Shown here one piece after another: positions 1-7,413 of a stretch of DNA of 20,919 nt (the stretch's first letter is position 1; every line of letters starts with the position of its first letter). Source of the DNA: a virus; the IMG/VR virus record IMGVR_UViG_3300017788_000217, positions 1-20,919 of that record, one strand, 5' to 3'. The notes beneath the pieces are model-generated. The model made no database searches. It saw only the letters and a list, made by a program, of their open reading frames with translations, and was not told the origin of the DNA. The position numbers and the translations under genes are program-made.

Positions 1-1
1 A

Positions 2-409
2 TCTGAAGGAACTTCGGGACAGTTTGCGTTAATCTTTGGAACTCAAGGTTCTGGAGTATCTAATCCTCAAGAGAGACTAAGGATCAACAATGCTGGTAAT
101 GCTACGTTCTCTGGTACAGTTACAGCAAACTCTGATGAAAAACTTAAGGAGAACATTGTTGGTATTAGTAATGCACTTAGCAAAGTTCTTGATCTCAGAG
201 GTGTATACTTTAACCGTATTGGTCAAACTGAACGTGAGATTGGGGTTATTGCACAAGAGGTTGAGAAGGTTCTACCAGAACTGGTCTATGAAGGTTCTGA
301 TGGCACTAAATCTGTTGCATACCAGAATATGGTTGCGGTTCTGATTGAAGCTATTAAGGAGCAACAGCAGCAAATCAACGAACTCAAAGAACGACTGGAC
401 AATCTTTGA
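2..409 (+). CDS. Tail fibre C-terminus with peptidase S74 intramolecular chaperone (5' truncated)
   Basis: The reading frame is open from the left edge and gives 135 residues before the TGA at 407-409, so only the C-terminal end of a longer fibre is visible. The start is repetitive fibre-like sequence (GTQGSGVSNPQERLRI, then NAGNATFSGTVTANSD). The motif SDEKLKENI at about residues 41-49 matches the SDxxxKxNI signature of the S74 / endosialidase chaperone family, in which cleavage occurs just before the Ser after the fibre has trimerised. It is followed by GVIAQEVEKVLPELV, also typical of the family, and a C-terminal coiled coil (EAIKEQQQQINELKERL). The role would be host recognition at the virion surface, with the chaperone removed after folding. 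A strong terminator follows, so this is the last gene of its transcript. The family call is firm; which fibre it is (short, long or accessory) cannot be told. Confidence 0.88.
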   Translation, partial: SEGTSGQFALIFGTQGSGVSNPQERLRINNAGNATFSGTVTANSDEKLKENIVGISNALSKVLDLRGVYFNRIGQTEREIGVIAQEVEKVLPELVYEGSDGTKSVAYQNMVAVLIEAIKEQQQQINELKERLDNL

Positions 410-418
410 ACTGGTCGG

Positions 419-443
419 GGGGGGTTGACAACCCCCCTTTTTT
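419..443 (+). terminator. Rho-independent terminator after the tail fibre
   Basis: An 8-bp perfect stem (GGGGGGTT at 419-426 with AACCCCCC at 430-437) encloses a 3-base loop GAC and is followed by six T residues (438-443). It lies 9 bases after the tail-fibre stop codon. Its loop side carries the TTGACA that also looks like a -35 box. Confidence 0.92.
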
Positions 444-455
444 ATGGTGTATAAT
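425..455 (+). promoter_or_regulatory. Sigma-70-type promoter for the helicase-methyltransferase gene
   Basis: TTGACA at 425-430 and TATAAT at 450-455 are both perfect consensus hexamers, separated by 19 bases, slightly longer than the optimal 17. TG directly precedes the TATAAT. The ATG at 484 lies 28 bases downstream. The -35 hexamer lies inside the preceding terminator hairpin. No Shine-Dalgarno sequence is obvious before the ATG. Confidence 0.7.
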
Positions 456-483
456 ACTTGAGTAGTTCACAAGCATACTATTC

Positions 484-3400
484 ATGGCTCTGGTCAACAT
501 TTATATTGACACTCTTAAGAGCGGCGTTAATTCATTTAATTGTGGTCAAACTCAATTTAGTTATGAACAACGCCATAAAGACAGTGACTATGGTAAAGCA
601 AAGCAAACTCTTGCTCAAACCAAGGATGCATATGTTCAATGTGGATGGTGGGAAAAGGTATCAACACGTAATGATGGTAAAGACCGTGGTCATGATAAAA
701 TAATCCATTCTTTTTTTGATACTCTTCCTGGAATCAAAAGGATTGGCGGTCCTAATAGTGAGACCTTTGAGTTTGATCCTAAACTTTATACTCTTGATAT
801 GATTGTTCAGATTGTTCAAGAAAAATTCTTCTCTAATAAAGTACAAAAGTATGAAATATTTAACCCATTTCCTTTTCAGAATGAATTTTTGAAAAAAATT
901 TCCAATGCATGGAAGCAAAAGAAATATCTAGAGTTTCTTCTTTTTGGTAAATGTCGTGCTGGCAAATCAGTGATGGTTTTAAAGCACATTGTAGATAGTA
1001 ATTATAAACTTTCGGTAATTTGTTCGCGTCAAAAGTCTCCTGAGGAATCTTGGAAGAAAGATTCTAAGCGGTTCTTTCCTACAATCAAGTATATTTCTGT
1101 TAAAGATCCTTCTTGGGAAGTTCAACTTGAATATTGGATGAAGCGCGATGTTAATATTGTTCTTTGGGGAACAGTTCAAAGTATTATTAAGCGTCTTGAT
1201 AAGATTTCTAATGTTGATTTTCTTGCTTTTGATGAGTGTCATGTTGGTGGAACCGCTTCTCAATTTATAAAGGTTCGTGATACACTTAATACTCGTACTT
1301 GTTACATCTCTGGTACTGCTCATAAAGTTTCTTGGATGTTCCCTGAAGATGACCAGAAGTTTGTTTATACTTATTTTGATGAACAACTTGATAGTCAAAA
1401 AGGAGTATTTGAACGTCCACGTCCTAAAATGAATGTTGCTTTTGCAAAATATCAAACTTCTGCATATAAAGAATTGTTTGGTGATGATCCTGATGCGATG
1501 AAAAATATCTTTACCATGAAAGATGATAAGTTCCTTTATGAGTCTCTTGTTCGTGAGTTTATTCATAATTATTTTGGTCCTCAACGTGAGATTCGCATTG
1601 GAGAACGTCTTTTTAAAGGAACCTATCATATGATGGCAATGCCTAATGTTAAAGCATGTCACGCTTTCCAAGAATTGGTAAATTGTTATTACCCCGCTCT
1701 GGTTGTTACATCCGATACTACAAATGGACCAGATGATATCAATCGTTTTTTGAAAGAACATTCTAAAGCATTAATTCTTACACAATCTGCAAATGTTCTT
1801 GGTTTAACCGCGAAAAAAATTGATACTGTTATTAATTGTCGTGGAGGAGATTCAATTGAGTTCTGGACTCAGTTTGCCTTTCGTGGTGGTTCTGGTGACC
1901 ATGATTGGTGGGTAATTGATTTTGATGCTCAACGCTGTCTTCGTGTAATTCATGAGGCTTTTCAACTTGCATGTGACAATAATCCAACTCTTTCACAATA
2001 TAATGTGGTTGATTTTACTAATATTCATGAATGGAACAATGGATTTCAACTGCTTTCCAAAGAGATGCTTCAAGATGCCCTCTCTGCAGACACTGAAGTA
2101 ACTATTTCTACTATTACTAGCATCCTGGAATCTTTGGATTTTACTAAACTTAATGATTTTAATTTGAAGATTAAGTCTGCTATTACTACTATGATGAAGG
2201 AATCGCAACTCAATGATCAAGGTGCTAATAACAAGAGTTGTATTGTTCGGGAGATTGAACGGGTAAAAAAGATTGATGATTTTGATGAGTTGAAGAAACA
2301 AACCGTCAAGGCATTACTTGAGTCTATTCCTTTGACTATTTTCTACATTATCCGTAATGGACAAAACGTGTATTCAATTAATGATGTGATTGGTTCTGAA
2401 ATTTATCCTTTTGTTACTGGTGATTATGAAGGTATTTTAGAAGAAGTCGTTCGCCAAAATTCGCATATTGTTCAAACTCTTACTCGTCGTATTGGTGTTG
2501 TTTCTAATATCATTCAAACAAATATGAGGGATTCTGTATCCAATACAATTAATGAATTTTCAGTATCTTCACAAACTCAAAAGCATATCCCCACAAATCT
2601 TTTGGATTCTATGATTGATGACTGTAAGGATTTGTCTCAAACTTATATGTTTGGTGATCCCAGCGGATCTCATACTGCTCGACTTCTTGAGCGTGGAATT
2701 GATTCTCAGGATCTTACTGTTTGGGAGAGTTGCGATAGTCATCGAAATCGTGTAAAATATATTGATAATCGTGTAAAAGTGGTTGATTCTCATCCGAATA
2801 TGAAATTTACTACTATTCTTGCTAATCCCCCATATAATGATCCTACCGCTAAGGCAAAGAACAATAAACTTTGGCCTAAAATTGTTAAACAACACCTTGA
2901 GTTGCTTGCTCCTGGTGGAGATCTGTGTGAGGTAACTCCTGCTTCTGTTCTTGGCATCACTGGAGAGTTTAAAAAGTTTCTTAAACTCTTCTCTACGGTT
3001 TATAATCTCAAACTGATTGATTATACTGCAGATGATTATTTTACTGAAAAAGTAACTATTTGTCGTTGGCACCTTGTTAATGAATCTTATCAGGGTAAAA
3101 CCACTGTAATCACTAAAGAAGGTACGTTTGAATGGGATCTTCGTGATGGTGTTCCTGTATTTGGTGATGCTGTTTTGAAGCAGTCTATTCTGTTAAAGAT
3201 TGCTAATTCAAATCATCCTCGGATTCCTCTTAAAATTGGACAAGAGATTGCCACTGAAGATTATGTTCCCGATGGTAAGTATGAGATTTATCATTCTGCC
3301 AATAAACCCAAACGCACCAATGTTCTTCCTGATACTGGAGATGTGTTAAAGTTTGTCGTTCCATTCTCTTCCACATATAAGTCTCGGTTTATTACCAATG

Positions 3401-3645
3401 GATATGTTGGTATGCTTAATGTATGGTGTCCTATTCCTAATAAAGAAGAGGGTGAACGACTTAGTAAGATCTTTGACATCCCTTTAATCCAGATGTATGT
3501 TGAATCTTATAAAAAAACCGTTGGATTTACTGCTGCCATTAAGAATGGAGAAGTTCCTGAGATCACAGATTACAATAATCTGCCCGAGCAGTTTGGTCTT
3601 ATTGAAGAAGAAGTTGATTATCTGAAGCGTATTAATGTCCTCTAA
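484..3645 (+). CDS. SF2 helicase fused to an N6-adenine methyltransferase-like domain
   Basis: This 1053-residue protein has two recognisable parts. Residues about 120-500 form an SF2 ATPase/helicase: GKCRAGKS Walker A at 155-162, DECH at 250-253, motif III-like SGTA, and a motif VI-like QFAFRGGSG. Residues about 690-1050 resemble a gamma-class N6-adenine methyltransferase: QTQKHIP at 697-703, a weakened SAM-binding motif GDPSGSHTARLL at 724-735, and the catalytic NPPY at 781-784. This order recalls restriction-modification and defence proteins in which a translocase is joined to an Eco57I-like methylase, but no nuclease motif (PD-ExK) was recognised. Likely roles are methylation or remodelling of phage or host DNA. 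It overlaps the next gene by 11 bases. The gene is A+T-rich with T-ending codons. Domain assignments are strong; whether the methylase is active is uncertain because motif I lacks the usual GxG. Confidence 0.88.
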   Translation: MALVNIYIDTLKSGVNSFNCGQTQFSYEQRHKDSDYGKAKQTLAQTKDAYVQCGWWEKVSTRNDGKDRGHDKIIHSFFDTLPGIKRIGGPNSETFEFDPKLYTLDMIVQIVQEKFFSNKVQKYEIFNPFPFQNEFLKKISNAWKQKKYLEFLLFGKCRAGKSVMVLKHIVDSNYKLSVICSRQKSPEESWKKDSKRFFPTIKYISVKDPSWEVQLEYWMKRDVNIVLWGTVQSIIKRLDKISNVDFLAFDECHVGGTASQFIKVRDTLNTRTCYISGTAHKVSWMFPEDDQKFVYTYFDEQLDSQKGVFERPRPKMNVAFAKYQTSAYKELFGDDPDAMKNIFTMKDDKFLYESLVREFIHNYFGPQREIRIGERLFKGTYHMMAMPNVKACHAFQELVNCYYPALVVTSDTTNGPDDINRFLKEHSKALILTQSANVLGLTAKKIDTVINCRGGDSIEFWTQFAFRGGSGDHDWWVIDFDAQRCLRVIHEAFQLACDNNPTLSQYNVVDFTNIHEWNNGFQLLSKEMLQDALSADTEVTISTITSILESLDFTKLNDFNLKIKSAITTMMKESQLNDQGANNKSCIVREIERVKKIDDFDELKKQTVKALLESIPLTIFYIIRNGQNVYSINDVIGSEIYPFVTGDYEGILEEVVRQNSHIVQTLTRRIGVVSNIIQTNMRDSVSNTINEFSVSSQTQKHIPTNLLDSMIDDCKDLSQTYMFGDPSGSHTARLLERGIDSQDLTVWESCDSHRNRVKYIDNRVKVVDSHPNMKFTTILANPPYNDPTAKAKNNKLWPKIVKQHLELLAPGGDLCEVTPASVLGITGEFKKFLKLFSTVYNLKLIDYTADDYFTEKVTICRWHLVNESYQGKTTVITKEGTFEWDLRDGVPVFGDAVLKQSILLKIANSNHPRIPLKIGQEIATEDYVPDGKYEIYHSANKPKRTNVLPDTGDVLKFVVPFSSTYKSRFITNGYVGMLNVWCPIPNKEEGERLSKIFDIPLIQMYVESYKKTVGFTAAIKNGEVPEITDYNNLPEQFGLIEEEVDYLKRINVL

Positions 3646-4051
3646 AAATAAACACAATAAACTTCATGGGTCTAAATTAGATAGATCTGACGAACGGATT
3701 AAGCAGACTCAGGAGGTTTTTACTCCTCCTGAGTTGATTGATAAAATGATTGCTGAGATACCAGAAGAAGTTCTTAGGAATCCAAATTCTACTTTTATTG
3801 ATAACTGTGCTGGAGATGGCAACTTCTTAATTCAACTACTTAAAGCTCTTAGGAAGTATCATTCAGAGCAACATATTGTCGATAATATGTTATATGCTGT
3901 GGAGTTGATGGAAGACAATCATAAAGAGTTATGTCGTAGACTTGATGTTCCAACAGATCACCCGCATTATGTGTGCTATAATGCCCTTGAGTATCATTAT
4001 CGATTTGATGGTACGATGGGTCCAATCACCATTGACCAATTCTTTAACTGA
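3635..4051 (+). CDS. Partial N6-adenine methyltransferase, SAM-binding half only
   Basis: The 138-residue product shows the N-terminal half of a gamma N6-adenine methyltransferase. QEVFTPPELIDKMI (residues 26-39) is the motif X-like segment, FIDNCAGDGNFL (54-65) is a good SAM-binding motif I, and AVELMEDN is motif II-like. The chain ends where the catalytic NPPY should follow, and the TGA is itself part of the downstream terminator stem. It resembles residues 697-740 of the preceding fusion (QTQEVFTPPELIDKMI against QTQKHIPTNLLDSMI), so it looks like a partial duplicate that kept the better SAM motif. It could be a decaying gene, or a subunit that supplies SAM binding to the fusion protein in trans. 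The ATG at 3635 overlaps the end of the previous gene; no strong ribosome binding site is visible. Confidence 0.8.
   Translation: MSSKNKHNKLHGSKLDRSDERIKQTQEVFTPPELIDKMIAEIPEEVLRNPNSTFIDNCAGDGNFLIQLLKALRKYHSEQHIVDNMLYAVELMEDNHKELCRRLDVPTDHPHYVCYNALEYHYRFDGTMGPITIDQFFN
3707..3734 (+). other. 10-bp perfect hairpin inside the partial methyltransferase gene
   Basis: ACTCAGGAGG at 3707-3716 pairs perfectly with CCTCCTGAGT at 3725-3734 around an 8-base loop. The left arm holds a full AGGAGG Shine-Dalgarno sequence that would be hidden in the stem. No T-run follows, so this is not a simple terminator. It may be chance arising from coding for QTQEVFTPPE. Confidence 0.5.
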
Positions 4052-4081
4052 CCACTCATCAGAGGTTGGTCAGTAATTTTT
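4048..4081 (+). terminator. Rho-independent terminator after the partial methyltransferase
   Basis: CTGACCA at 4048-4054 pairs with TGGTCAG at 4067-4073 (extendable by an outer A-T pair), with further internal pairing of CTC with GAG. It is followed by TAATTTTT. The stop codon of the upstream gene forms part of the stem. The T-run is short and interrupted, so strength is moderate. Confidence 0.72.
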
Positions 4082-4085
4082 GCTG

Positions 4086-4091
4086 TATAAT
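4086..4091 (+). promoter_or_regulatory. -10 element for the SF2 helicase gene
   Basis: A perfect TATAAT preceded by TG lies just after the terminator and 12 bases before the ATG at 4104. No good -35 hexamer sits at the right distance. If this promoter is used, transcription would begin only a few bases before the start codon, giving an almost leaderless message. Confidence 0.5.
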
Positions 4092-4103
4092 ATTCTCATC
4101 GTT

Positions 4104-5342
4104 ATGACACCCATGCAACTCCGTTCTCACCAGTCCGAAGCACTTGCCATTATGGAGCGTATCCTCAAGGGGATGATCGTGATCCCCACTGGCGGGGGTA
4201 AGTCCCTGGTGGCGATCATGGATGCTGTTCGTCAGTTCATGTCTGGCGATAAGACTATCGTGGTCGTTGCACCTAGGTTGATGCTCGCTCGTCAGTTGTC
4301 TGCCGAGTTTGCTGAGCATATTACTAATGCATCGATTATGCATGTTCACTCCAACGCCGATCTTCCTTACTTTACAACGACTAAACCAAATCAAATCTTC
4401 TCCTGGTGCTATCACACTCAAGGTAATAAGTTGATCTTCACTACCTATCAGTCTTTGCATCGCATTCAGGAAGCAAACATTGCTGTAGATACGATTTACT
4501 ATGATGAAGCGCACAATTCAGTTAAAAAAAGCTTTTATCCTTCCGTCAAGTATTTCTCTTCTGCTGCTAACCGCAGTTATTTCTTCACTGCTACTCCTAA
4601 GTATTCTGCCACTGCTTCCAAACCTGGAATGAACGACACTGATGTGTATGGTAGCATTATCTACAATGTTCCTGCTCCACGCCTTGTCAGCAACGGTTCT
4701 ATTCTCCCCCCTAAGATCAACGCCATCAACGTTGGCAGCGTTCGTCTGAAGGGCGAGGAAGCAGCAGAGAGGGACTGTATGACTCTGTTGGACACTATTT
4801 ACAATGAAGACCACATGGAGAAGGTTCTGATTGCTGCTCCTAACACCAAGGTGATGATCCGTATGCTTGCCGAGACTGACTTCATGAAGGAAGTTCAGTC
4901 CATGGGATATGATCTCCTTTGGATCACCAGCAAGCATGGTGCATTCTTGAATGATCAGAAGATTACTCGTGAGCACTTCTTCCAACTCATCAAAGAGTTT
5001 GGTGCTGACCCTGGCAAAAAGTTTATTATTCTACACTATTCTATTCTGAGTGAAGGTATCTCTGTCCCTGGTTTGACTTCTCTGGTGCTTATGCGTCAGA
5101 TGAACGTCATTGAGATGTGTCAGTCTGTTGGTCGTGTTATTCGTCTTCATCTTGATGACGTAAAGCGTATTCAACAAGGCACTCTTACTCCTGGTAAACT
5201 CCAGGATTACACTAAGTCCTTTGGTCTTGTTCATGTTCCTGTTTACAGCAACGTAGGTATTGCCACGGTCAAGCGTCTACAAAACGTTGTGGACACCGTG
5301 TTTGTTGAAGGTCAACCTGCTATTGCTACTATTAAACGATGA
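4104..5342 (+). CDS. SF2 DEAH-type helicase (UvsW-like in organisation)
   Basis: This is a complete superfamily 2 helicase of 412 residues from the ATG at 4104. Motifs are LRSHQSEAL (Q-motif region), PTGGGKS Walker A at 28-34, DEAH at 134-137, FTATP motif III, LSEGISVPG (motif V region) and QSVGRVIRLH motif VI. The closest functional analogy in T4-like phages is UvsW, which remodels branched DNA and R-loops, but the protein is shorter and lacks an obvious N-terminal extra domain, so I do not assign the symbol. A TTG at 4080 in the same frame is possible but would lie inside the terminator and promoter region. An ATG at 4113 is another candidate; no Shine-Dalgarno sequence distinguishes them. 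G+C is visibly higher than in neighbouring genes, with many C- and G-ending codons. The stop overlaps the next gene (ATGA). Confidence 0.9.
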   Translation: MTPMQLRSHQSEALAIMERILKGMIVIPTGGGKSLVAIMDAVRQFMSGDKTIVVVAPRLMLARQLSAEFAEHITNASIMHVHSNADLPYFTTTKPNQIFSWCYHTQGNKLIFTTYQSLHRIQEANIAVDTIYYDEAHNSVKKSFYPSVKYFSSAANRSYFFTATPKYSATASKPGMNDTDVYGSIIYNVPAPRLVSNGSILPPKINAINVGSVRLKGEEAAERDCMTLLDTIYNEDHMEKVLIAAPNTKVMIRMLAETDFMKEVQSMGYDLLWITSKHGAFLNDQKITREHFFQLIKEFGADPGKKFIILHYSILSEGISVPGLTSLVLMRQMNVIEMCQSVGRVIRLHLDDVKRIQQGTLTPGKLQDYTKSFGLVHVPVYSNVGIATVKRLQNVVDTVFVEGQPAIATIKR

Positions 5343-5512
5343 AAGAAGGATTTATTACTGACGATGGATACGCTGCCGTTCCATTTGGCAATCAACTGAT
5401 GATCATTTACAATGGGCAGCAATTGGACGTTTGTAGAACTGTTCAATCTGCACACAATTATATTAAAAAACATCGAACACAACCTCAATCTGGAACGGTA
5501 TTTGTAAAATGA
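5339..5512 (+). CDS. Small unknown protein, 57 residues
   Basis: The ATG at 5339 overlaps the helicase stop as ATGA, and its own TGA overlaps the following ATG at 5509, so it is embedded in a chain of coupled genes. The product starts MKEGFITDDGYAAVPF and ends PQSGTVFVK. It has no signal peptide, membrane segment or known motif. The reading frame fills the gap between two real genes exactly, which is the main reason to accept it. Function unknown. Confidence 0.75.
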   Translation: MKEGFITDDGYAAVPFGNQLMIIYNGQQLDVCRTVQSAHNYIKKHRTQPQSGTVFVK

Positions 5513-5703
5513 AAACAAAATTTATTTGCTTGTCTCCAATCAGTAAGGAAGCAAAATCCCAGTTTACTCTTGATATGCTAAAGTTTCATTCTTGTAGGGT
5601 TAAAAATGAAGATGATGACCGCTACTATGTCGAATCTTTGAATAAAACGTGCTATTTTTGGGTAAATAAAGTATCTGATCCAAACTGGAGGATTGAAAAA
5701 TGA
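5509..5703 (+). CDS. Small unknown protein, 64 residues
   Basis: This gene begins at an ATG that overlaps the previous stop (ATGA) and ends in a TGA that overlaps the next start. The product (MKTKFICLSPISKEAK at the N-terminus) contains an FHSCRVKNEDDDRYYVES segment and ends NKVSDPNWRIEK. It looks like a compact alpha/beta protein, but I recognise no family. Base composition is A+T-rich like the genes downstream and unlike the helicase upstream. Confidence 0.78.
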   Translation: MKTKFICLSPISKEAKSQFTLDMLKFHSCRVKNEDDDRYYVESLNKTCYFWVNKVSDPNWRIEK

Positions 5704-5924
5704 AAATGGAACCAATCTCAGACCCAACTGCTCTAGTTAAAATTACAGTTGACAAAGAAGGACTCAAGACGATGATTCAAGCTGCTATCTGTGCGATCAG
5801 ATATGCTGAAGATTGGAACTTTGGGGATGAATATGATATGGCAGTAACTCCATATCATGATATGAGAGATCGTCTAATTGAAAAATATAAAGAGGTTTAT
5901 GCTGATGAAAACTTCACACTTTGA
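5700..5924 (+). CDS. Small acidic unknown protein, 74 residues
   Basis: The start at 5700 overlaps the previous stop, and the TGA at 5922-5924 overlaps the ATG of the following oxygenase. The product has an LVKITVDKEGLKTMIQAAI segment and an acidic, helical C-terminal half (DMRDRLIEKYKEVYADE). No catalytic motif or transmembrane segment is seen. It is translationally coupled to the oxygenase gene. Function unknown. Confidence 0.78.
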   Translation: MKMEPISDPTALVKITVDKEGLKTMIQAAICAIRYAEDWNFGDEYDMAVTPYHDMRDRLIEKYKEVYADENFTL

Positions 5925-6412
5925 TGAAGATGAATGAATTTTTAGTGGAAGATGAGGTAAGTAATTACTTTAATATTCTACTTGAGTTTGTTTGTAATTA
6001 TCCAAAAGTGTTTAAGGATGAAAGGCAAAGTTCTTTAAGTGGAAATTGTTTTTATACTTTAAATCTTTTGAATTATATTGATTCTGAAATCTTTTATAAC
6101 TATATTGATAAACTTCGTTTGTTATGTGAGGATTTTTTAAATAGACAATTAAAGTATTTTTATGTTCATATGATTAATTATGAAAATGGTGGTAGAATGA
6201 ACGTGCATAAACATGACCACAATGAAGATTATAGTTTTATACTTTACTTGAATTCTTGTAATGATGGAGAAACTATCCTTCATACAACTGAAGGTGAATA
6301 TAAAGTTACTCCTGAAAAAAATAAAGTATTACTATTTCCTTCAAACATACCACATTCAGCAGCATACTCTAAATATAAAAGAGTTCTTGTTGGTGGATTA
6401 AGAATTAACTAA
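5924..6412 (+). CDS. 2-oxoglutarate/Fe(II)-dependent oxygenase-like protein
   Basis: The C-terminal half has the double-stranded beta-helix pattern of 2OG/Fe(II) oxygenases: NVHKHDHNEDYSFILYLN at residues 93-110 (candidate iron ligands in H95-x-H97-D98), a distal histidine in SNIPHSA (H144), and an arginine at 153 (KRVLVGG) that could bind 2-oxoglutarate. It would hydroxylate or otherwise oxidise an unknown substrate using O2. The proximal motif is HxHD rather than textbook HxD, so the exact triad is uncertain. The first ATG after the upstream stop (5924, TGATG) is chosen; a second ATG at 5930 and an in-frame TTG at 5921 are possible. The product is 162 residues, short for the family. It heads a run leading to a radical SAM gene. 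Confidence 0.75.
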   Translation: MKMNEFLVEDEVSNYFNILLEFVCNYPKVFKDERQSSLSGNCFYTLNLLNYIDSEIFYNYIDKLRLLCEDFLNRQLKYFYVHMINYENGGRMNVHKHDHNEDYSFILYLNSCNDGETILHTTEGEYKVTPEKNKVLLFPSNIPHSAAYSKYKRVLVGGLRIN

Positions 6413-6416
6413 AAAT

Positions 6417-6593
6417 ATGGAAAAACAACAAAAAAGACGCGATGCATTTAATCTTTTTTATGAAAGCGTCTTAAAACCAGATCATGAGTTGCGTGAAGTT
6501 GCTCATGAGCAACAGTGTTATCATGAATTACTGGAGTGGAGGCAAGAAATACTTACATATTTGGATAAACGAAGAATAGAAGAATTTAATTGA
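6417..6593 (+). CDS. Small charged unknown protein, 58 residues
   Basis: An ATG at 6417, four bases after the oxygenase stop, opens a 58-codon frame ending one base before the radical SAM start at 6595. The product (MEKQQKRRDAFNLFYE at the N-terminus, ending YLDKRRIEEFN) is highly charged and predicted mostly helical, with one Cys. It has no leader-peptide features. Its position directly before a radical SAM gene makes a peptide substrate or partner thinkable, but nothing in the sequence shows that. Confidence 0.72.
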   Translation: MEKQQKRRDAFNLFYESVLKPDHELREVAHEQQCYHELLEWRQEILTYLDKRRIEEFN

Positions 6594-6594
6594 T

Positions 6595-7413
6595 ATGTTA
6601 AAAGTACCTCACGAGATACAATTACATGTTACTCACTCTTGCAATTTAACTTGTGAGGGATGCACTCATTATATGAATCAAGGGCACTCTGGTTCTGTGT
6701 CTCTTGAACAAGCATCTGAATGGATGGAGAAATGGGGCAAAAGAATCATTCCTCAAAGATTTACTTTGATGGGAGGAGAACCTGCTTTACATCCAGACTT
6801 AACCAAATTTGTGTATTTGGCAAGGGAGAAATGGCCAAATTCATATCTTGATTTAATTTCTAATGGATTTTATTTACATAAACATCCAGATCTTTGGGAG
6901 GCATTAAAAAAAACAAGAACAACTTTGGGTGTATCCGTTCATTCTGATGGTGATCCAGAATATAGGAAAAAGTTTGAACCAGTTTACAACTTGATGAAGG
7001 AATGGATTGCAAAGGGCGCACCTGTTGAGATGCGTCCATCCATTATTCACTGGATTCGTCAATATAAAGGATTTGGTGATAAGATGGAACCCTTTGAAGA
7101 TAATAATCCAAAATTGAGTTGGAAGTATTGTGTATCAAAGTTGTGTGTTCAACTACATGAAGGAAAACTTTGGAAGTGTCCTGCCCTGGCATATCTTCCA
7201 ATGCAGGCAAGTAAATACAACTTATCTGAAAAGTGGGATCCATATCTTAAATATGTGCCATTAGATTATGATTGCACGGATGAAGAACTAAAAGACTTTT
7301 TTACTCGCAAAGAAGAATCTTTCTGCTCCATGTGTCCTGCAAAAGAGGAGTATTTTATTCCTAAGAATCCACTCCTACCAGTAAGTTATTGGAAAAAATT
7401 ATATGACACTTGA
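6595..7413 (+). CDS. Radical SAM enzyme with C-terminal cysteine cluster (copy 1)
   Basis: The 272-residue product carries the radical SAM signature CNLTCEGC (C16, C20, C23), which binds a 4Fe-4S cluster that splits SAM, and the SAM-binding motif GGEP at 60-63. The C-terminal part has C179, C184, C195, C227 and a CSMC pair (C244, C247), suggesting an auxiliary cluster of the Twitch/SPASM kind. Five of these are kept in the paralogue at 10502-11353. The HVTHSCNL and MGGEPALHPDL segments are typical of peptide- or small-molecule-modifying members. Its last codons overlap the next gene by 11 bases, in the same position as in the paralogue. Substrate unknown. Confidence 0.92.
   Translation: MLKVPHEIQLHVTHSCNLTCEGCTHYMNQGHSGSVSLEQASEWMEKWGKRIIPQRFTLMGGEPALHPDLTKFVYLAREKWPNSYLDLISNGFYLHKHPDLWEALKKTRTTLGVSVHSDGDPEYRKKFEPVYNLMKEWIAKGAPVEMRPSIIHWIRQYKGFGDKMEPFEDNNPKLSWKYCVSKLCVQLHEGKLWKCPALAYLPMQASKYNLSEKWDPYLKYVPLDYDCTDEELKDFFTRKEESFCSMCPAKEEYFIPKNPLLPVSYWKKLYDT

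Noticed and set aside
90-344. Plus-strand frame inside the tail-fibre end
   Set aside because: It overlaps the S74 chaperone in another frame; the S74 frame has clear motifs and this one has none.
458-703. Short plus-strand frame overlapping the N-terminus of the fusion gene
   Set aside because: It lies in a different frame over coding sequence with a better start at 484 and no protein features.
979-1761. Long minus-strand frame (260 codons) opposite the helicase-methyltransferase gene
   Set aside because: It mirrors the codon bias of the real plus-strand gene, has no recognisable motif, and would be the only long minus-strand gene in a one-directional region.
4032-4091. TTGACC at 4032 as -35 partner of the TATAAT at 4086
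   Set aside because: The spacing of about 48 bases is far too long.
4059-4514. Minus-strand frame opposite the helicase start
   Set aside because: It runs through the terminator and promoter region and opposite the Walker A motif; no family features.
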